The translations under genes and the position numbers were made by a program. Of a stretch of 64,000 nt of DNA, positions 53,884 through 63,884 are shown one piece after another. The DNA comes from Limnephilus marmoratus (taxonomy: Eukaryota; Arthropoda; Insecta; Trichoptera; Limnephilidae), in assembly GCA_917880885.1 (NCBI GenBank), contig OU862912.1:50269117-50333116 (forward strand). The letters run 5' to 3'. Position 1 is the first letter of the stretch; the number at the start of each line of letters is the position of its first letter. The notes below the pieces were generated by a model. The model did no database searches and was not told the origin of the DNA. It worked only from the letters and a program-made list of their open reading frames with translations.

Positions 53884-54615
53884 TGGTTATGGTTCGCTAT
53901 GGTGGAGCGCAGCTTCGAGGCAGCAGGAGTGACCGTGGATGCCACAAAATTTGGTTTCATTCTCGGAGCCTTGGATCCCGCCCACGCCCAAGAAGTCCGG
54001 GACATCATTGTGAAGCCCCCTGAGGTCGGTGCATATGCACTATTAAAATACGAATTAACCAGACGCCTCAGCTCCACACAGAAGAAGAAGACAAGGAGAC
54101 TTCTGGAACATGAAGAAATCGGAGACCGTAAACCCTCCCAATTCTTGAGACACCTGCGCACCCTCGCCGGCAGTGCTGTGCCCGATGAGGTTTTGAGAAC
54201 CCTATGGATGGGTCGTCTTCCTAGAAGTATGCAGGTGGTTCTGGCTACGCAGCAAGACACCCCGCTTGACAAGGTGGCCAGCTTGGCCGACGCCATAGCA
54301 GACTATGCTGGTAGACCGGCAGTTAACTCAGTGGCTGTTCCATCGTCCGAAGATTCATTGGTTACACAGATGGCGCGGTTGATGCAGCCTCTCCAACAAG
54401 AGCTCACTACCTTGAGGCGCGAAGTTTCGACACTACGCTCTGGCCAGCATAGGAGGAGCGCCACCCCGCATCGTTGGAGCAATCGTTCCCGCAGTCGGTC
54501 CAGAGGTTGTCAGCCCGAGGGAACATGCTGGTACCACTGGAAGTATGGGACGAAGGCAAGCAAGTGCACCAAACCCTGCAACTTCCAGCAGGAAAACGCG
54601 CGGGGCCCAAACTGA
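53884..54615 (+). pseudogene. gag, 3' piece with CHCC zinc knuckle
   Basis: Continues the gag frame right of the LINE. Capsid-like text ALLKYELTRRLSSTQ, FLRHLRTLAG and LWMGRLPRSMQVVLATQ is followed by a basic RS-rich tract. The knuckle is [18 protein letters not shown], a CHCC pattern instead of the common CCHC. This arrangement marks the CsRn1 group of Ty3/gypsy elements. The computed ORF begins earlier at 53839, but those first residues belong to the LINE 5' end. Confidence 0.85.
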
Positions 54616-56944
54616 TGGCGACCAGCACCAGCCCCAACCAAGTCAGTCGCCTTTTTGTTACCGACAGGGTACCCGTACCCAATTTCTTATAGACACCGGC
54701 GCAGATCTCTGCGTTTTCCCACGACGCCTTGTCCAGGGACGCCCCACTAAAGCGACATACGAACTGGCAGCAGCAAATGGCAGCACAATCGCTACTTATG
54801 GCAGCCTAACGCTCAACCTGGATCTGGGATTGCGACGCGACTTTACTTGGAGCTTCGTCATTGCAGACGTCTCCAGGCCAATCATCGGGGCAGACTTTCT
54901 CGCCAAGTACGAGCTACTGGTGGATGTCCGAAATAAACGGCTGCTGGACCAGGTGACGAATTTGACCATCACGGGAAAACGAAGCGACAACAAGATCGCT
55001 TCCATTAAGACGGTCACAGGAACGTCCCCGTATCATAAGCTTCTTCAACAGTTTCCTGACATCACTCGCCCTGACGGCGCCAGGAGGGAAGTTCGTCACG
55101 CAACACTGCACCATATTAACACTACGCCAGGACCTCCAACAGTCGAACGCCCACGACGCCTTGCTCCTGACAAGTTAAAACGCGCCAAGAAGGAGTTCGA
55201 GGCCATGGTCCGTCTCGGAATCGCTCGACCTTCCGAGAGCTCTTGGGCATCTCCCTTGCACATGGTACCCAAGAAGGACGACCAGTGGAGACCATGTGGC
55301 GATTATAGAAGATTGAACGCCAGAACTATTCCGGACAGATACCCCGTACGCCACATCCAAGATTTTGCACAGGCACTGAGCGGCACCAAGATCTTCTCAA
55401 CGATTGATCTGGTGCGGGCATATAATCAAATCCCTGTGGCTCCCGAGGACATTCCGAAAACAGCAATCACTACGCCATTCGGACTCTTCGAATTTCCGGT
55501 GATGTCTTTCGGCCTCCGCAACGCAGCCCAGACCTTCCAACGCTTCATGGACGAGGTTACCAGAGGCTTAGATTTCTGTTACGCCTACATAGACGACATC
55601 CTTATTGCCTCAACGTCAGAGGAAGAGCACCTAGCCCACCTCAAGATATTATTCCAGCGCCTGCAGGAATATGGTGTTGTCATCAACACCGCCAAATGCC
55701 ATTTCGGCCTGACTAAGGTCAAATTCCTAGGATACTCGGTGTCCGACGCTGGCACTTCACCCCTCCCAGATAAAGTGGAGGCCATCAACAACTACAGCCA
55801 ACCAGCTTCCATCAAGGATCTCCGCCGTTTCCTGGGAGCAATAAATTTTTACAGAAGATTCATTCCCAACGCCGCGAGGACACAAGCTCCACTCAATGAC
55901 CTCCTAAAAGGGAACCAAAAAGGCAAACAACTCGTGTCTTGGACTGCCGAAACAGTAGAAGCTTTCAGCAAGTGCAAGGAAGCTCTGGCCCAGGCAACCC
56001 TGCTCGTTCACCCGAAGTGCGACGCCCCACTCTCTATCGTCAGCGACGCGTCTGATACTACAGCCGGTGCCGCACTCCACCAATTCGTCGCAGGTCACTG
56101 GGAGCCTCTAGCATTCTTTTCGAAGAAGTTTTCGGCAGCTGAAAAGAAATATGGCGCATACGACAGAGAACTACTAGCCATCTATCTCGCTGTGAAATAC
56201 TTTCGCCACATGGTGGAAGGCAGGTCGTTCACCATATTTACAGACCATAAGCCTATCACGTTCGCCTTCCAACAAAAAGCAGACAAATGCTCACCAAGGC
56301 AATTCCGCCATCTGGACTATATCAGCCAGTTCACAACTGACATCCGACACGTCTCCGGAAAAGACAACATCGTCGCGGATGCTCTCTCCAGGGTCGAGAC
56401 GATAGATACTCCTCTGGACTACGCAGCGCTGGCAGCTGACCAGATGTGCGACCCTGAACTGGAACAACACTTGCAAGGAAGTTCTAGCCTACAACTTAAA
56501 AAGATTAATATTCCGGGTACTGACGCGCATCTCTACTGTGACGTCTCAACTACCATAGCCAGACCCTTCGTCACGAAGAAGTTCAGACCTGCGGCATTCA
56601 ATGCGGTCCATCAGCTGGCTCACCCTGGAATTAAGGCCACGGTTAAGCTCATAACTCAACGTTATGTCTGGCCGGCCATTAAAGCTGAGACTATTAAGCT
56701 CGCACGCAATTGCCTTCAATGCCAACGAAGCAAGATTACACGGCACGTGTCAGCACCCCTGGGAACCTTTCCCAGACCCTCCGCTAGATTCGAGCACGTC
56801 CACATCGACATAATCGTCATGCCTTCTTCAGAAGGATGCCGATACTGTCTCACGTGCGTAGACAGATTCACGAGATGGCCAGAGGCATTCCCGATCCCAA
56901 AGAGGCTGAAACAGTGGCGCGTGCTTTCTACAAGGGCTGGATAA
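54545..56944 (+). pseudogene. pol, part 1: protease, RT, RNase H, start of integrase
   Basis: Overlaps the gag end in the next frame. Protease: [70 protein letters not shown], catalytic [11 protein letters not shown]. RNase [32 protein letters not shown] and [11 protein letters not shown]. Integrase: HHCC finger [20 protein letters not shown] with CLQCQR, then the first catalytic D in HIDIIV. After [10 protein letters not shown] the frame is lost (about 56905) and ends at 56944. One missing base explains this. Confidence 0.9.
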
Positions 56945-57723
56945 CAAGATTCGGCACTCCACTCCGCATTACTACGGACCAAGGGAGACAATTTGAGTCG
57001 AGGCTGTTCAGGCAGTTGAATTTCCTGGCAGGCACGACGCAAAACCATACAACTGCATACCACCCCGCAGCAAATGGCATGGTGGAACGATTTCATCGTC
57101 AACTGAAAGCAGCGATCAAGTGCCATCAGAATAACCGTTGGACGGAAACACTTCCCACCGTACTCATGGGAATCAGAGCAGCTTGGAGAGATGACCTCGC
57201 GACAACCTCAGCCGAGCTAGTATACGGCGAGCCGCTCCGCTTACCCGGCGAATTTCTATGTACAGCACGACCTAATGTTAACGACGAAACCGGAAGCTTC
57301 CTCAAGGAACTACGGAAACATTTCAACGAGCTGAGACCAGTTGAAGGTACCCGCCATGGTTATGGATATCGTTTCGTCTTCAAAAATCTTCCCACAGCTT
57401 CTCACGTCTTTCTGAGGGACGACACAGTCAAGAGCCCGCTTCAACAACCCTACAGTGGCCCTCATAAAGTCGTTCGTCGGCACGAACGAACATATACCAT
57501 ACTGGTAAAAGGGAAGGAAATCACCGTGAGCATCGACCGCCTCAAACCAGCATACGTTGCTCAAGATCTTGAGAGTTTCACATCACACTCGCAAACCGCA
57601 TCAGAGTCACCAGCCGCCACATCACAACCAACCCTTCCGTTGTTCGATGGCAGTAAGGATCGGACACACACAACCACTCGTTCTGGAAGGCGGGTTCGAT
57701 TTCCCGATCACCTCGGTATCTGA
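56836..57723 (+). pseudogene. pol, part 2: rest of integrase
   Basis: Picks up the protein in another frame at [17 protein letters not shown]. It has the second and third catalytic residues in TDQGRQFES and NGMVERFHRQLK, then the GPHKVVRRHERTYTILVKGK block. It ends with a short tail after TTRSGRRVRFPDHL. No chromodomain is seen. The first part of the computed frame (before about 56905) is a shadow. Confidence 0.88.
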
Positions 57724-57760
57724 CTATTCCTCTTTCCACCGCAGCCATGTCTGCGTTGTC

Positions 57761-57774
57761 TGGGGAGGGAGTAC
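57761..57774 (+). promoter_or_regulatory. Polypurine tract
   Basis: TGGGGAGGGAGTAC lies directly before the 3' LTR. It is the expected plus-strand primer. Confidence 0.75.
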
Positions 57775-58010
57775 TGTAGCTACCTGCGCTGTGAGAAGTA
57801 CTTACTTAAGAATTCAAATTCAAGCAATTCAAATTCCAATTCTTTTGAACAGCAAGCTGAAACAAATTGTACTGTTTATTATTTTTTTAACTGTCACACT
57901 CCATATGTTGATAACATTGTGAAAATTTTAATGGCACATAAAAAAACTATCAACCGATGATTCTAGAGCTTTCTTTTAACTGTGTTTACGTAGCACGTTC
58001 AATTGCTACA
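57775..58010 (+). repeat. 3' LTR
   Basis: TGTAGCTACC to TTGCTACA, followed by AATCAAATTTTAGACG, the right half of the split MITE X. Confidence 0.92.
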
Positions 58011-58686
58011 AATCAAATTTTAGACGTGCCTATTGACTATTTTCCACAAAAAAATTATAAATTGATTTCGAAAGACTGTTCTTTTATCAAGTAAAGCTAT
58101 ATTTTAAATTTAGAGACAACATGTTTATTTTTAGCACAATAAGGTTTTACCGTAGGTCGTTGGCAGATTTGTTAAATTTTAAAACAAAATTTTGTATTAT
58201 ACAACACATTTCAAATCCTATAATCATGCAGTATAATAAATCAATAAATTATCTGGGAAAGCTATGTTTCAGAATTAAAATTTTTGTTTAAATAAAATAA
58301 TTTAAAAAAAGGTCCGCACACGTGTTTTGTGACGAAAATATTTCAGTTTGTCTATTTACTTACAGTGTTAAAAACTAATATATTTAAGATTTTTTTACAT
58401 TCTTATTTTGCTTAGACATTATTGAAAAATTATAAATACTTAGGATCAAAAAATAATTACAAAAAGTACATAATTTTAATAGTTTTATCATCACGCTTTT
58501 CAGCATTATAAGAGCAGGTATAAATTTTATTAAATTAAAGCAAATTTGGAATGAAATAAAATCGATATTAGGTTATTATCTTAAAAAGCTGGAATGGAGA
58601 ATATTTAATCATTCTCACTGGAACCGCCCTACGATCATAAGAACATCTTTCGACGAAATATGAATTCTCGGCCGTTGGCTGGTTAA

Positions 58687-59333
58687 GAGGAAATACTAGC
58701 GGCGCTTTTCTATACAAACGTATTCCCCGTTTATCTCTCTGGATTTTGACCCTAGAGCAAAATTTTTTTTTACATAATATAGATATTGACCACTAGCGTG
58801 TTGGTACGTTTTGTTTTTTTTGATAATTTACTTCTCATAGAAGTTACGACCTTCCAAAAATGAATAAAATTGCCTAATTTAAACGCCGTCAAAAAACGTT
58901 CAGTATACAAACTAAACAATGTATTTTGAAAAAAAGCAAAACGTACCGACATAGAATATTTTCTTTTAATACAGTTAGTGAAAAAAAATTTTTAAATCCG
59001 TCCAGTTTTGGAGAAGAAAAATGGGGAATACAAAACATCGATTTCGAAGATTTTATTTAGGTATTTTCGGCCCGACGTGCAGGTGTCCCTTTCGCTCATT
59101 TCTCCTGAGGGGGGCCGGGGAACGTGGGTTTTGACAAATACATACATATAATGCGAAGTAGTGATGTAAAGAATTTTATCGGTAGACTAGTGTTGTCCTT
59201 GCCCGAGTAATCGATATTTTTAATTCGTTTTTTTTTCTGTTTAGTGACTCATCGCGGTATACCAATACTGACCGAGCTTTCATACTAAAATTGTGCAAAA
59301 TTAAATTTTTTTATGTCAAGTACTATAATAAAT
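58687..59333. other. No gene seen
   Basis: AT-rich with no motif. CTCCTGAGGGGGGCCGGGG lies at about 59102. Confidence 0.4.
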
Positions 59334-59758
59334 TTTCAATTTGGGAGGCGTTTTAGGTACCATCGCCCCGGGAACCATTTATTGGATAACCAACACCCCC
59401 GCCACTTGGTCACCGCAAGTGGTCCTCTATGTTTGGTGACAGAGCCTGGGTTCCCGGGTTCACGGATGAGGTCTGCATGGGTTTTGGTGGCGGATAATTT
59501 TGTCCACTTACTGCGTGGCGGGCCGGATTGGGAGAAACTGGAAGAGGAAGATCTTTTGATCTCTACAGCTGGACTCTCCACCATCATTTCATACTTTTAC
59601 CTACCTTTTCCCTACCCAAAACTTCCTTTCCTTCCTTATCCTAAAAATACCCTCCACACAGCTTCTCCAATGATGTCCAACAACTTCTCCAACAAAGTCC
59701 CTGAGCGATTATTTTTCCTCGGTGCCTCCAATGTGAGGTTTATGTTTTTAAAAAAAAT
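59334..59758 (+). mobile_element. Short retroelement (NR), full length on plus
   Basis: TCAATTTGGGAGGCGTTTTA, CCCGGGAACCATTTATTGGA, ATGTTTGGTGACAGAGCCTG, then the tail ACCCTCCACACAGCTTCTCC, CCTGAGCGATTATTTTTCCT and a final AAAAAAAA-type run. The tail stems are damaged. The frame at 59313-59804 crosses it by chance. Confidence 0.75.
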
Positions 59759-59894
59759 CTGTTTCAAATTTTTAGTTGAGAGTCGCTTACATTGCCTTCA
59801 GTGATTAATTGAAATTTTTTGTTTGTAAACACTTTATTGTACAAAAATTTTTACCACTATACAATGAATTTTAAACAATTTATGATTTAGATCT

Positions 59895-61385
59895 TTCTCT
59901 CGCCGGTAAATTTCTTGATATGCGACCGTCAATTGTTTCTGGTAAAAGGCATTGGTGGTAGAAGTTTTTCTAACAGTGGTTCAATTTTTTGCCAGATTGA
60001 ATCGTCCCTTTCAATTTTTTCATACGGCAAACCTTTAGGACTCCACACGACAAAATAACAGTATTTACGACGAGTAATGTGTAACTAGCCTTGTACTTGG
60101 TAGAAGTAATTGTGATTCCGTTTTAATGTTTAAGCATTGTCTTCAATTTTACAGTAATCAATTTTTTTTGTTCAAATCCTTCTTCTGGTGACATATTTGC
60201 TATACTATATGGGCATTTCACTTCAATTATAGAATCCTTGCCAAAAAGGCCATCCGGACTTGCCGCTAAAAAGTTTTTGTTTTCATCGATAAATAGTCCA
60301 CAGGCGAATACCTCTAATTTTGTTTCTTTTGTAAATTGCTCAATTGCTTGGTTTTCATTTTCTTTCCCATAATTTGTGGCCATATTTCCTTTAAATGGCG
60401 AGTACAGTAGCGAGTTTAATACTCTCGCAACTGAAGTTTTTGGCCGTAGCTTACATATTTTTGTCCAAAGTTAGAAGCTGTAAGCCGCTTACGCCTTTCA
60501 ATTGTCCACAAATTATTATTGCTTTGGCCCACCGTATTCCTTTCGAGTTCATCCTTATTCGATGGAGATAATTCTTTGAAAAATTCCTCTTTATCGTTTC
60601 AAATAATTCAGCTGGCATATCTGGATCTAATTCCAATTGACCATAATTTTCATCAGGCCCTGTAACTTTTTTTCTCTTTTCTGTCGTGTTTTCGTAATAC
60701 CTTAGTTTTATTTTTCGACACCTCTGTATTGTCTCCTTCGAACGTCGTTTTCTTTCAATAAAATGCTTCGTGTAGTTGCCAGGACTGTGGCCTTGGATTT
60801 TTTTTGTATTCGTGAATGGGTTGTCATTTCACTATTCCACGAAGTTACTGCTCAAGAAGCTCAACTGCTGAAGTTATCCCATTTTTGTAAAATTTGCTCT
60901 TTTTCCGCCTATAAATTTGGCTATAACGTTGTTGAATTGCTCCACAGTGTTATTTGTCACGTTAATAATAAGACTTTCTGCATTTGCTATTAGAGACGAC
61001 AATAATTGTTGAATATCAGTCCTGTTCCACAATCTTGAAGATCGCTTACTAAATTTGGATCATTAGTATACTTCTCCGACTTGCAATAGTATGACGAACA
61101 TTTTGTATGATCACCAAAAACATGGTTTGCGGCATTTTTTTGTCCATTTTCAGATTTTTTACTTTATCACTTTGTGCCGTGTTTTCTTGCTCTTTTCTGT
61201 AATTTACTGCTCAAACTATAGCTTTTCTCATACGTAAAACGTTTGCTTCAACCTTTTTCCTTATGTGAACTGGTACAAAGCCTTTAGCGTTGTTGGTTTT
61301 TTTTCTAAGTGCTTTTATTTTATTGCAAAAATTGCGAAGTAAGTGATTTTTGCACTTTTTTTTGTACTATGAAGTTGGGCCTGAA
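59895..61385 (-). pseudogene. YqaJ-type viral recombinase/exonuclease gene, decayed
   Basis: Minus strand, in several frames. Near 61.37-61.2 kb KCKNHLLRNFCNKIKALRKK; near 61.13 kb NHVFGDHTKCSSYYCKSEKY; near 60.98 kb NAESLIINVTNNTVEQFNNV, then AKFIGGKRANFTKMG. Near 60.72 kb IERKRRSKETIQ. Near 60.5 kb WTIERRKRLTASNFGQ. The nuclease core is at 60383-60123 with SPDGLFGKDSIIEVKCPYS (D and ExK of the PD-(D/E)xK fold). Near 60.1-59.9 kb come YFYQVQG and LHITRRKYCYFVVWSPKG. At least one 1-base frameshift (in the FGQK stretch) and several stops break it. Insects often carry such genes in many copies, and a mobile origin has been suspected. Confidence 0.75.
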
Positions 61386-61398
61386 GCCTTGGGTTGAA

Positions 61399-61430
61399 GT
61401 TTCGCTAATATTGTCTTCATGTAATTAAAT
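61399..61430. repeat. Terminus shared with the tRNA-carrying TIR element
   Basis: GAAGTTTCGCTAATATTGTC, then TTCATGTAATTAAAT, matches the right end of the element at 46045-46333. It lies about 15-30 bp beyond the 5' break of the YqaJ relic. Confidence 0.6.
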
Positions 61431-61865
61431 ATTACAATTTAAGGTTTTATAAAGTTGAAAATAAAAATAAAAAGTTTTGAAGTTTAAAAAAATTATATAT
61501 TTGTTTCCTTTATTTCAAACTGACTGTAATAAATATTTAAAAAAAATGTGTAGGTAAATCTATCTATAGGTAAAAGACCAACATTTTTGATTGAATTTTG
61601 AACGAACTAACCATCCTTTTTTGTATTTACTGCTTAAAGAAACTCAAAAATACAGGAGTACAAATCAAACCTCAGCAAGCGATATATCTAACATTTTAAA
61701 CATTATTATTTACAAACATGTCAACTCACACGTATGATACACACAACACAATAAATCCATTTAGATTTAATTGTCTAATAAAATATGTAAGTGCTTTTAT
61801 CTTTTTCGTTATCGTAATTTTAATTAGAAAAAAACTTAAGGTGGGCTATTTTTAAACCTTTTTTA
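61431..61865. other. No gene seen
   Basis: AT-rich. The end (about 61840) is the left part of repeat Y copy 2. Confidence 0.35.
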
Positions 61866-62622
61866 TCTCTACATATTATAAAGTAAAGTCCCCCGCGCCG
61901 TCTTTCTGTCTGTCTGTCTGTCTGTCTGTCTGTTCGCGATAAACTCGAAAACTACTGAACGGATTTTCATGCGGTTTTCACCAATAGATAGAGTGTTTCG
62001 TGAGGAAGGTTTACGTATGTAATTTGTCAAGGATTTGTGTAAATTGGTTGAAACATAACGATAATTGTTAGAAGTGTCGGAAAAATTCCAACCGCCTGGT
62101 AGCTTTCATCGAAAACGCTGCCTAATCCTTTTGGGATATAACAAAACAACGCTTGGTGGGATATTCCTCTTTTATAGATCTACAAAAAAGTCCGCGATGG
62201 CATATATCTATCTTTTACTATACGCATTCTATCTTCTTATCTTATTATTCTTATCAATTGCATTTTAGATATAATGTGTATAGTAAGCTATCCGTAAAAG
62301 ATAGATATATGCCTTCGCGGACTTTTTTGTAGATCTATAAAAGAGGAATATCCCACCATTAATTGTTTTGTTATATCCCAAAAGGATTGTGCAGCGTTTT
62401 CGATGAAAGCTACCAGGCGGCTGGACTTTTTTCCGACACTTCTAACAATTATCGTTATGTTTCAACCAATTTACACAAATCATTGACAAATTGCATACTT
62501 AAACCTTCCTCACGAAATACTCTGTATATTGGTGAAAACCGCAGGAAAATCCGTTCAGTAGTTTTCGAGTTCATCGCGAATAGACAGACAGACGGCGCGG
62601 GGGACTTTATAATATGTAGAGA
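61866..62622. repeat. 757 bp palindrome of two head-to-head Helitron 5' ends
   Basis: Arms of about 355 bp run TCTCTACATATTATAAAGTA ... AACTCGAAAACTACTGAACG ... TTTTCACCAATAGATAGAGT ... GGGATATTCCTCTTTTATAG ... and back again. The loop, about 45 bp, lies at 62228-62275. Each arm starts like the H1 Helitron at 29169 and 62734. The left arm has seven CTGT units, the right arm only three, so the arms have drifted by slippage. Confidence 0.85.
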
Positions 62623-62733
62623 TAGAGATAATCGGTCAAAAATACATTTTTGTTGCATATGCATTTTTGAGTTTTTTTTTAATAAGATAGGTAAGTGCCA
62701 AATTATATGAGTAGAAATTTAAGTTTTGTGGTA

Positions 62734-63031
62734 TCATCATTACATAGTATAAAATGAAGTCGCTCAAAATGTATGTGCGCATAAATCTTTTAAACTACGC
62801 AACAGATTTTCATGCGGTTTTCACCAATAGATAGAGTGATTTAAGAGGAAGGTTTATGTGTATAATAAATGCTTATTATAGTAGAGAAAAGCCAAGAAAT
62901 TCAAATATTCAATTTAGGCAAAGGGCAGCGCGCAGCGGGCAGCTGGCGAGCGGATGGTGTGGATTTTATAAAGGTTGGGTAAATGGCGTTGTGTTTCGTT
63001 AGCCACAGCAACGTGTGGCCGGGTCTGCTAG
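62734..63031 (+). mobile_element. Non-autonomous Helitron, family H1, with intact 3' hairpin
   Basis: Starts TCATCATTACATAGTATAAA. Ends with a hairpin GCCACA-GCAACG-TGTGGC, then CGGGTCTGCTAG, with T following. The hairpin about 11 bases before CTAG is the standard Helitron 3' signal. 298 bp, non-coding. It is inserted in repeat Y. Confidence 0.8.
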
Positions 63032-63032
63032 T

Positions 63033-63240
63033 TATTAATAAAATAAAAACAAAATTATATGTTTATTTCGAATTATAAAATTTGAAAGCGTATTTCATCA
63101 TCTTTCAAAAACAGTTTTTAGTTTTCGGATGCGTTCACAAATATTAAAGTTATTTGGAATTTATTGGAAAGCGGAAATATTTTGACTTTTCGAAAAACAG
63201 GCCCGAGGCCTGAGAGGTTAATACTAATTTTCAATAATAA
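63033..63240 (+). repeat. Repeat Y, copy 2 (right part)
   Basis: AAAATTTGAAAGCGTATTTC, TTTCAAAAACAGTTTTTAGT and GGAAAGCGGAAATATTTTGA match 39.71-39.83 kb. Confidence 0.6.
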
Positions 63241-63880
63241 CTAATGTATCATAGAGAATAATCATATGTATGTATATAATAATTCGATGTAGTTGGTTTG
63301 ACTGCATATTTATAAACGCAAATACAGTGAAAACTTTAAAACTACTAACCTACATAGAGTTCTAGTAAAATAATTCGTAATATGTCGGTAATAAGCGTGA
63401 ACAGAAGACATTGTTACAATACCTATCGACGATATTTATAAATGACCGACAATAGCAGACCTCGTGCGTTTAAAAATAATGGGCCCTTTTTCTGTCTATG
63501 GAGAGCGGTGCACCGCAAGGCCGATTCAAAAACTTCATTAGCGACGAAATAAGTCGAAACATGCTTTATCTAAACAGAATATTGGATATGCAATGAGCTA
63601 CAAGCTACAAGCACGCGTGGAGGCGAAAGACGGTAGGCATGAGACGCAGAGGGGGCGAGAGGGTGTACAAGCCAAACACTCACGTGGTCTCACCAACACA
63701 TCGATAGCTAGTTCTTTTTTGAGCGCGGTGCGATAGCGAGAATTTTTTAAAATACCTACCGTCGAGATTTCTCACCGGTGCTATTACCTCTTAATGGCCC
63801 ACTGTTTGAGCGAGCCATTTCGGTAGTGTGTCGGTAGTCGCTGAGATACAACAGCTTTTGATAGCGAGATAATGACAGCA
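63241..63880. other. No gene seen
   Basis: Somewhat less AT-rich than the rest (for example GCGTGGAGGCGAAAGACGG), with no frame of note and no repeat that I recognise. Confidence 0.4.
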
Positions 63881-63884
63881 AATA

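Larger units (their letters stand above)
48696..53890 (-). mobile_element. Full-length LINE with two intact ORFs
   Basis: About 5.2 kb on the minus strand. It has a 5' UTR of about 360 bp starting in a CAACAACAACAACAG stretch, ORF1 (52475-53530), a 450 bp spacer, ORF2 (49031-52024), and a 3' UTR of about 290 bp. It ends in an A-rich tail (T-run at 48699-48730). It sits in the gag gene of the Ty3/gypsy element. No long target duplication is evident; at most TTA is shared. With both ORFs open, this is a candidate for an active copy. Confidence 0.88.
48152..58010 (+). mobile_element. Ty3/gypsy retrotransposon, CsRn1/Kabuki type, with a LINE inserted in gag
   Basis: Two LTRs of 237 and 236 bp with TGTAGC...GCTACA ends, a tRNA-Trp-type primer site, gag with a CHCC-type knuckle, pol in the order protease, RT, RNase H, integrase, and a purine tract before the 3' LTR. 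The target duplication is 4 bp with one mismatch (AAAC, AATC). Internal length without the LINE is about 4.2 kb. No envelope gene is seen. Pol has a frameshift, and gag is interrupted by 5.2 kb of LINE, so the copy is dead. Confidence 0.9.
48109..58686 (+). mobile_element. MITE family X, copy 3, split by the Ty3/gypsy insertion
   Basis: The left 43 bp (GGGAATAACCAGACAAAACC, then GGAAATACATC) and the right 676 bp (58011-58686, ending GGCCGTTGGCTGGTTAA) join to give a complete copy of the family seen at 16419 and 17612. The LTR element sits exactly between them. Confidence 0.75.

Noticed and set aside
53811..54296. 161-residue minus ORF
   Set aside because: Antisense shadow of gag.
59313..59804. 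163-residue plus ORF
   Set aside because: Coincides with the NR retroelement, which has no coding frame in its other copies.
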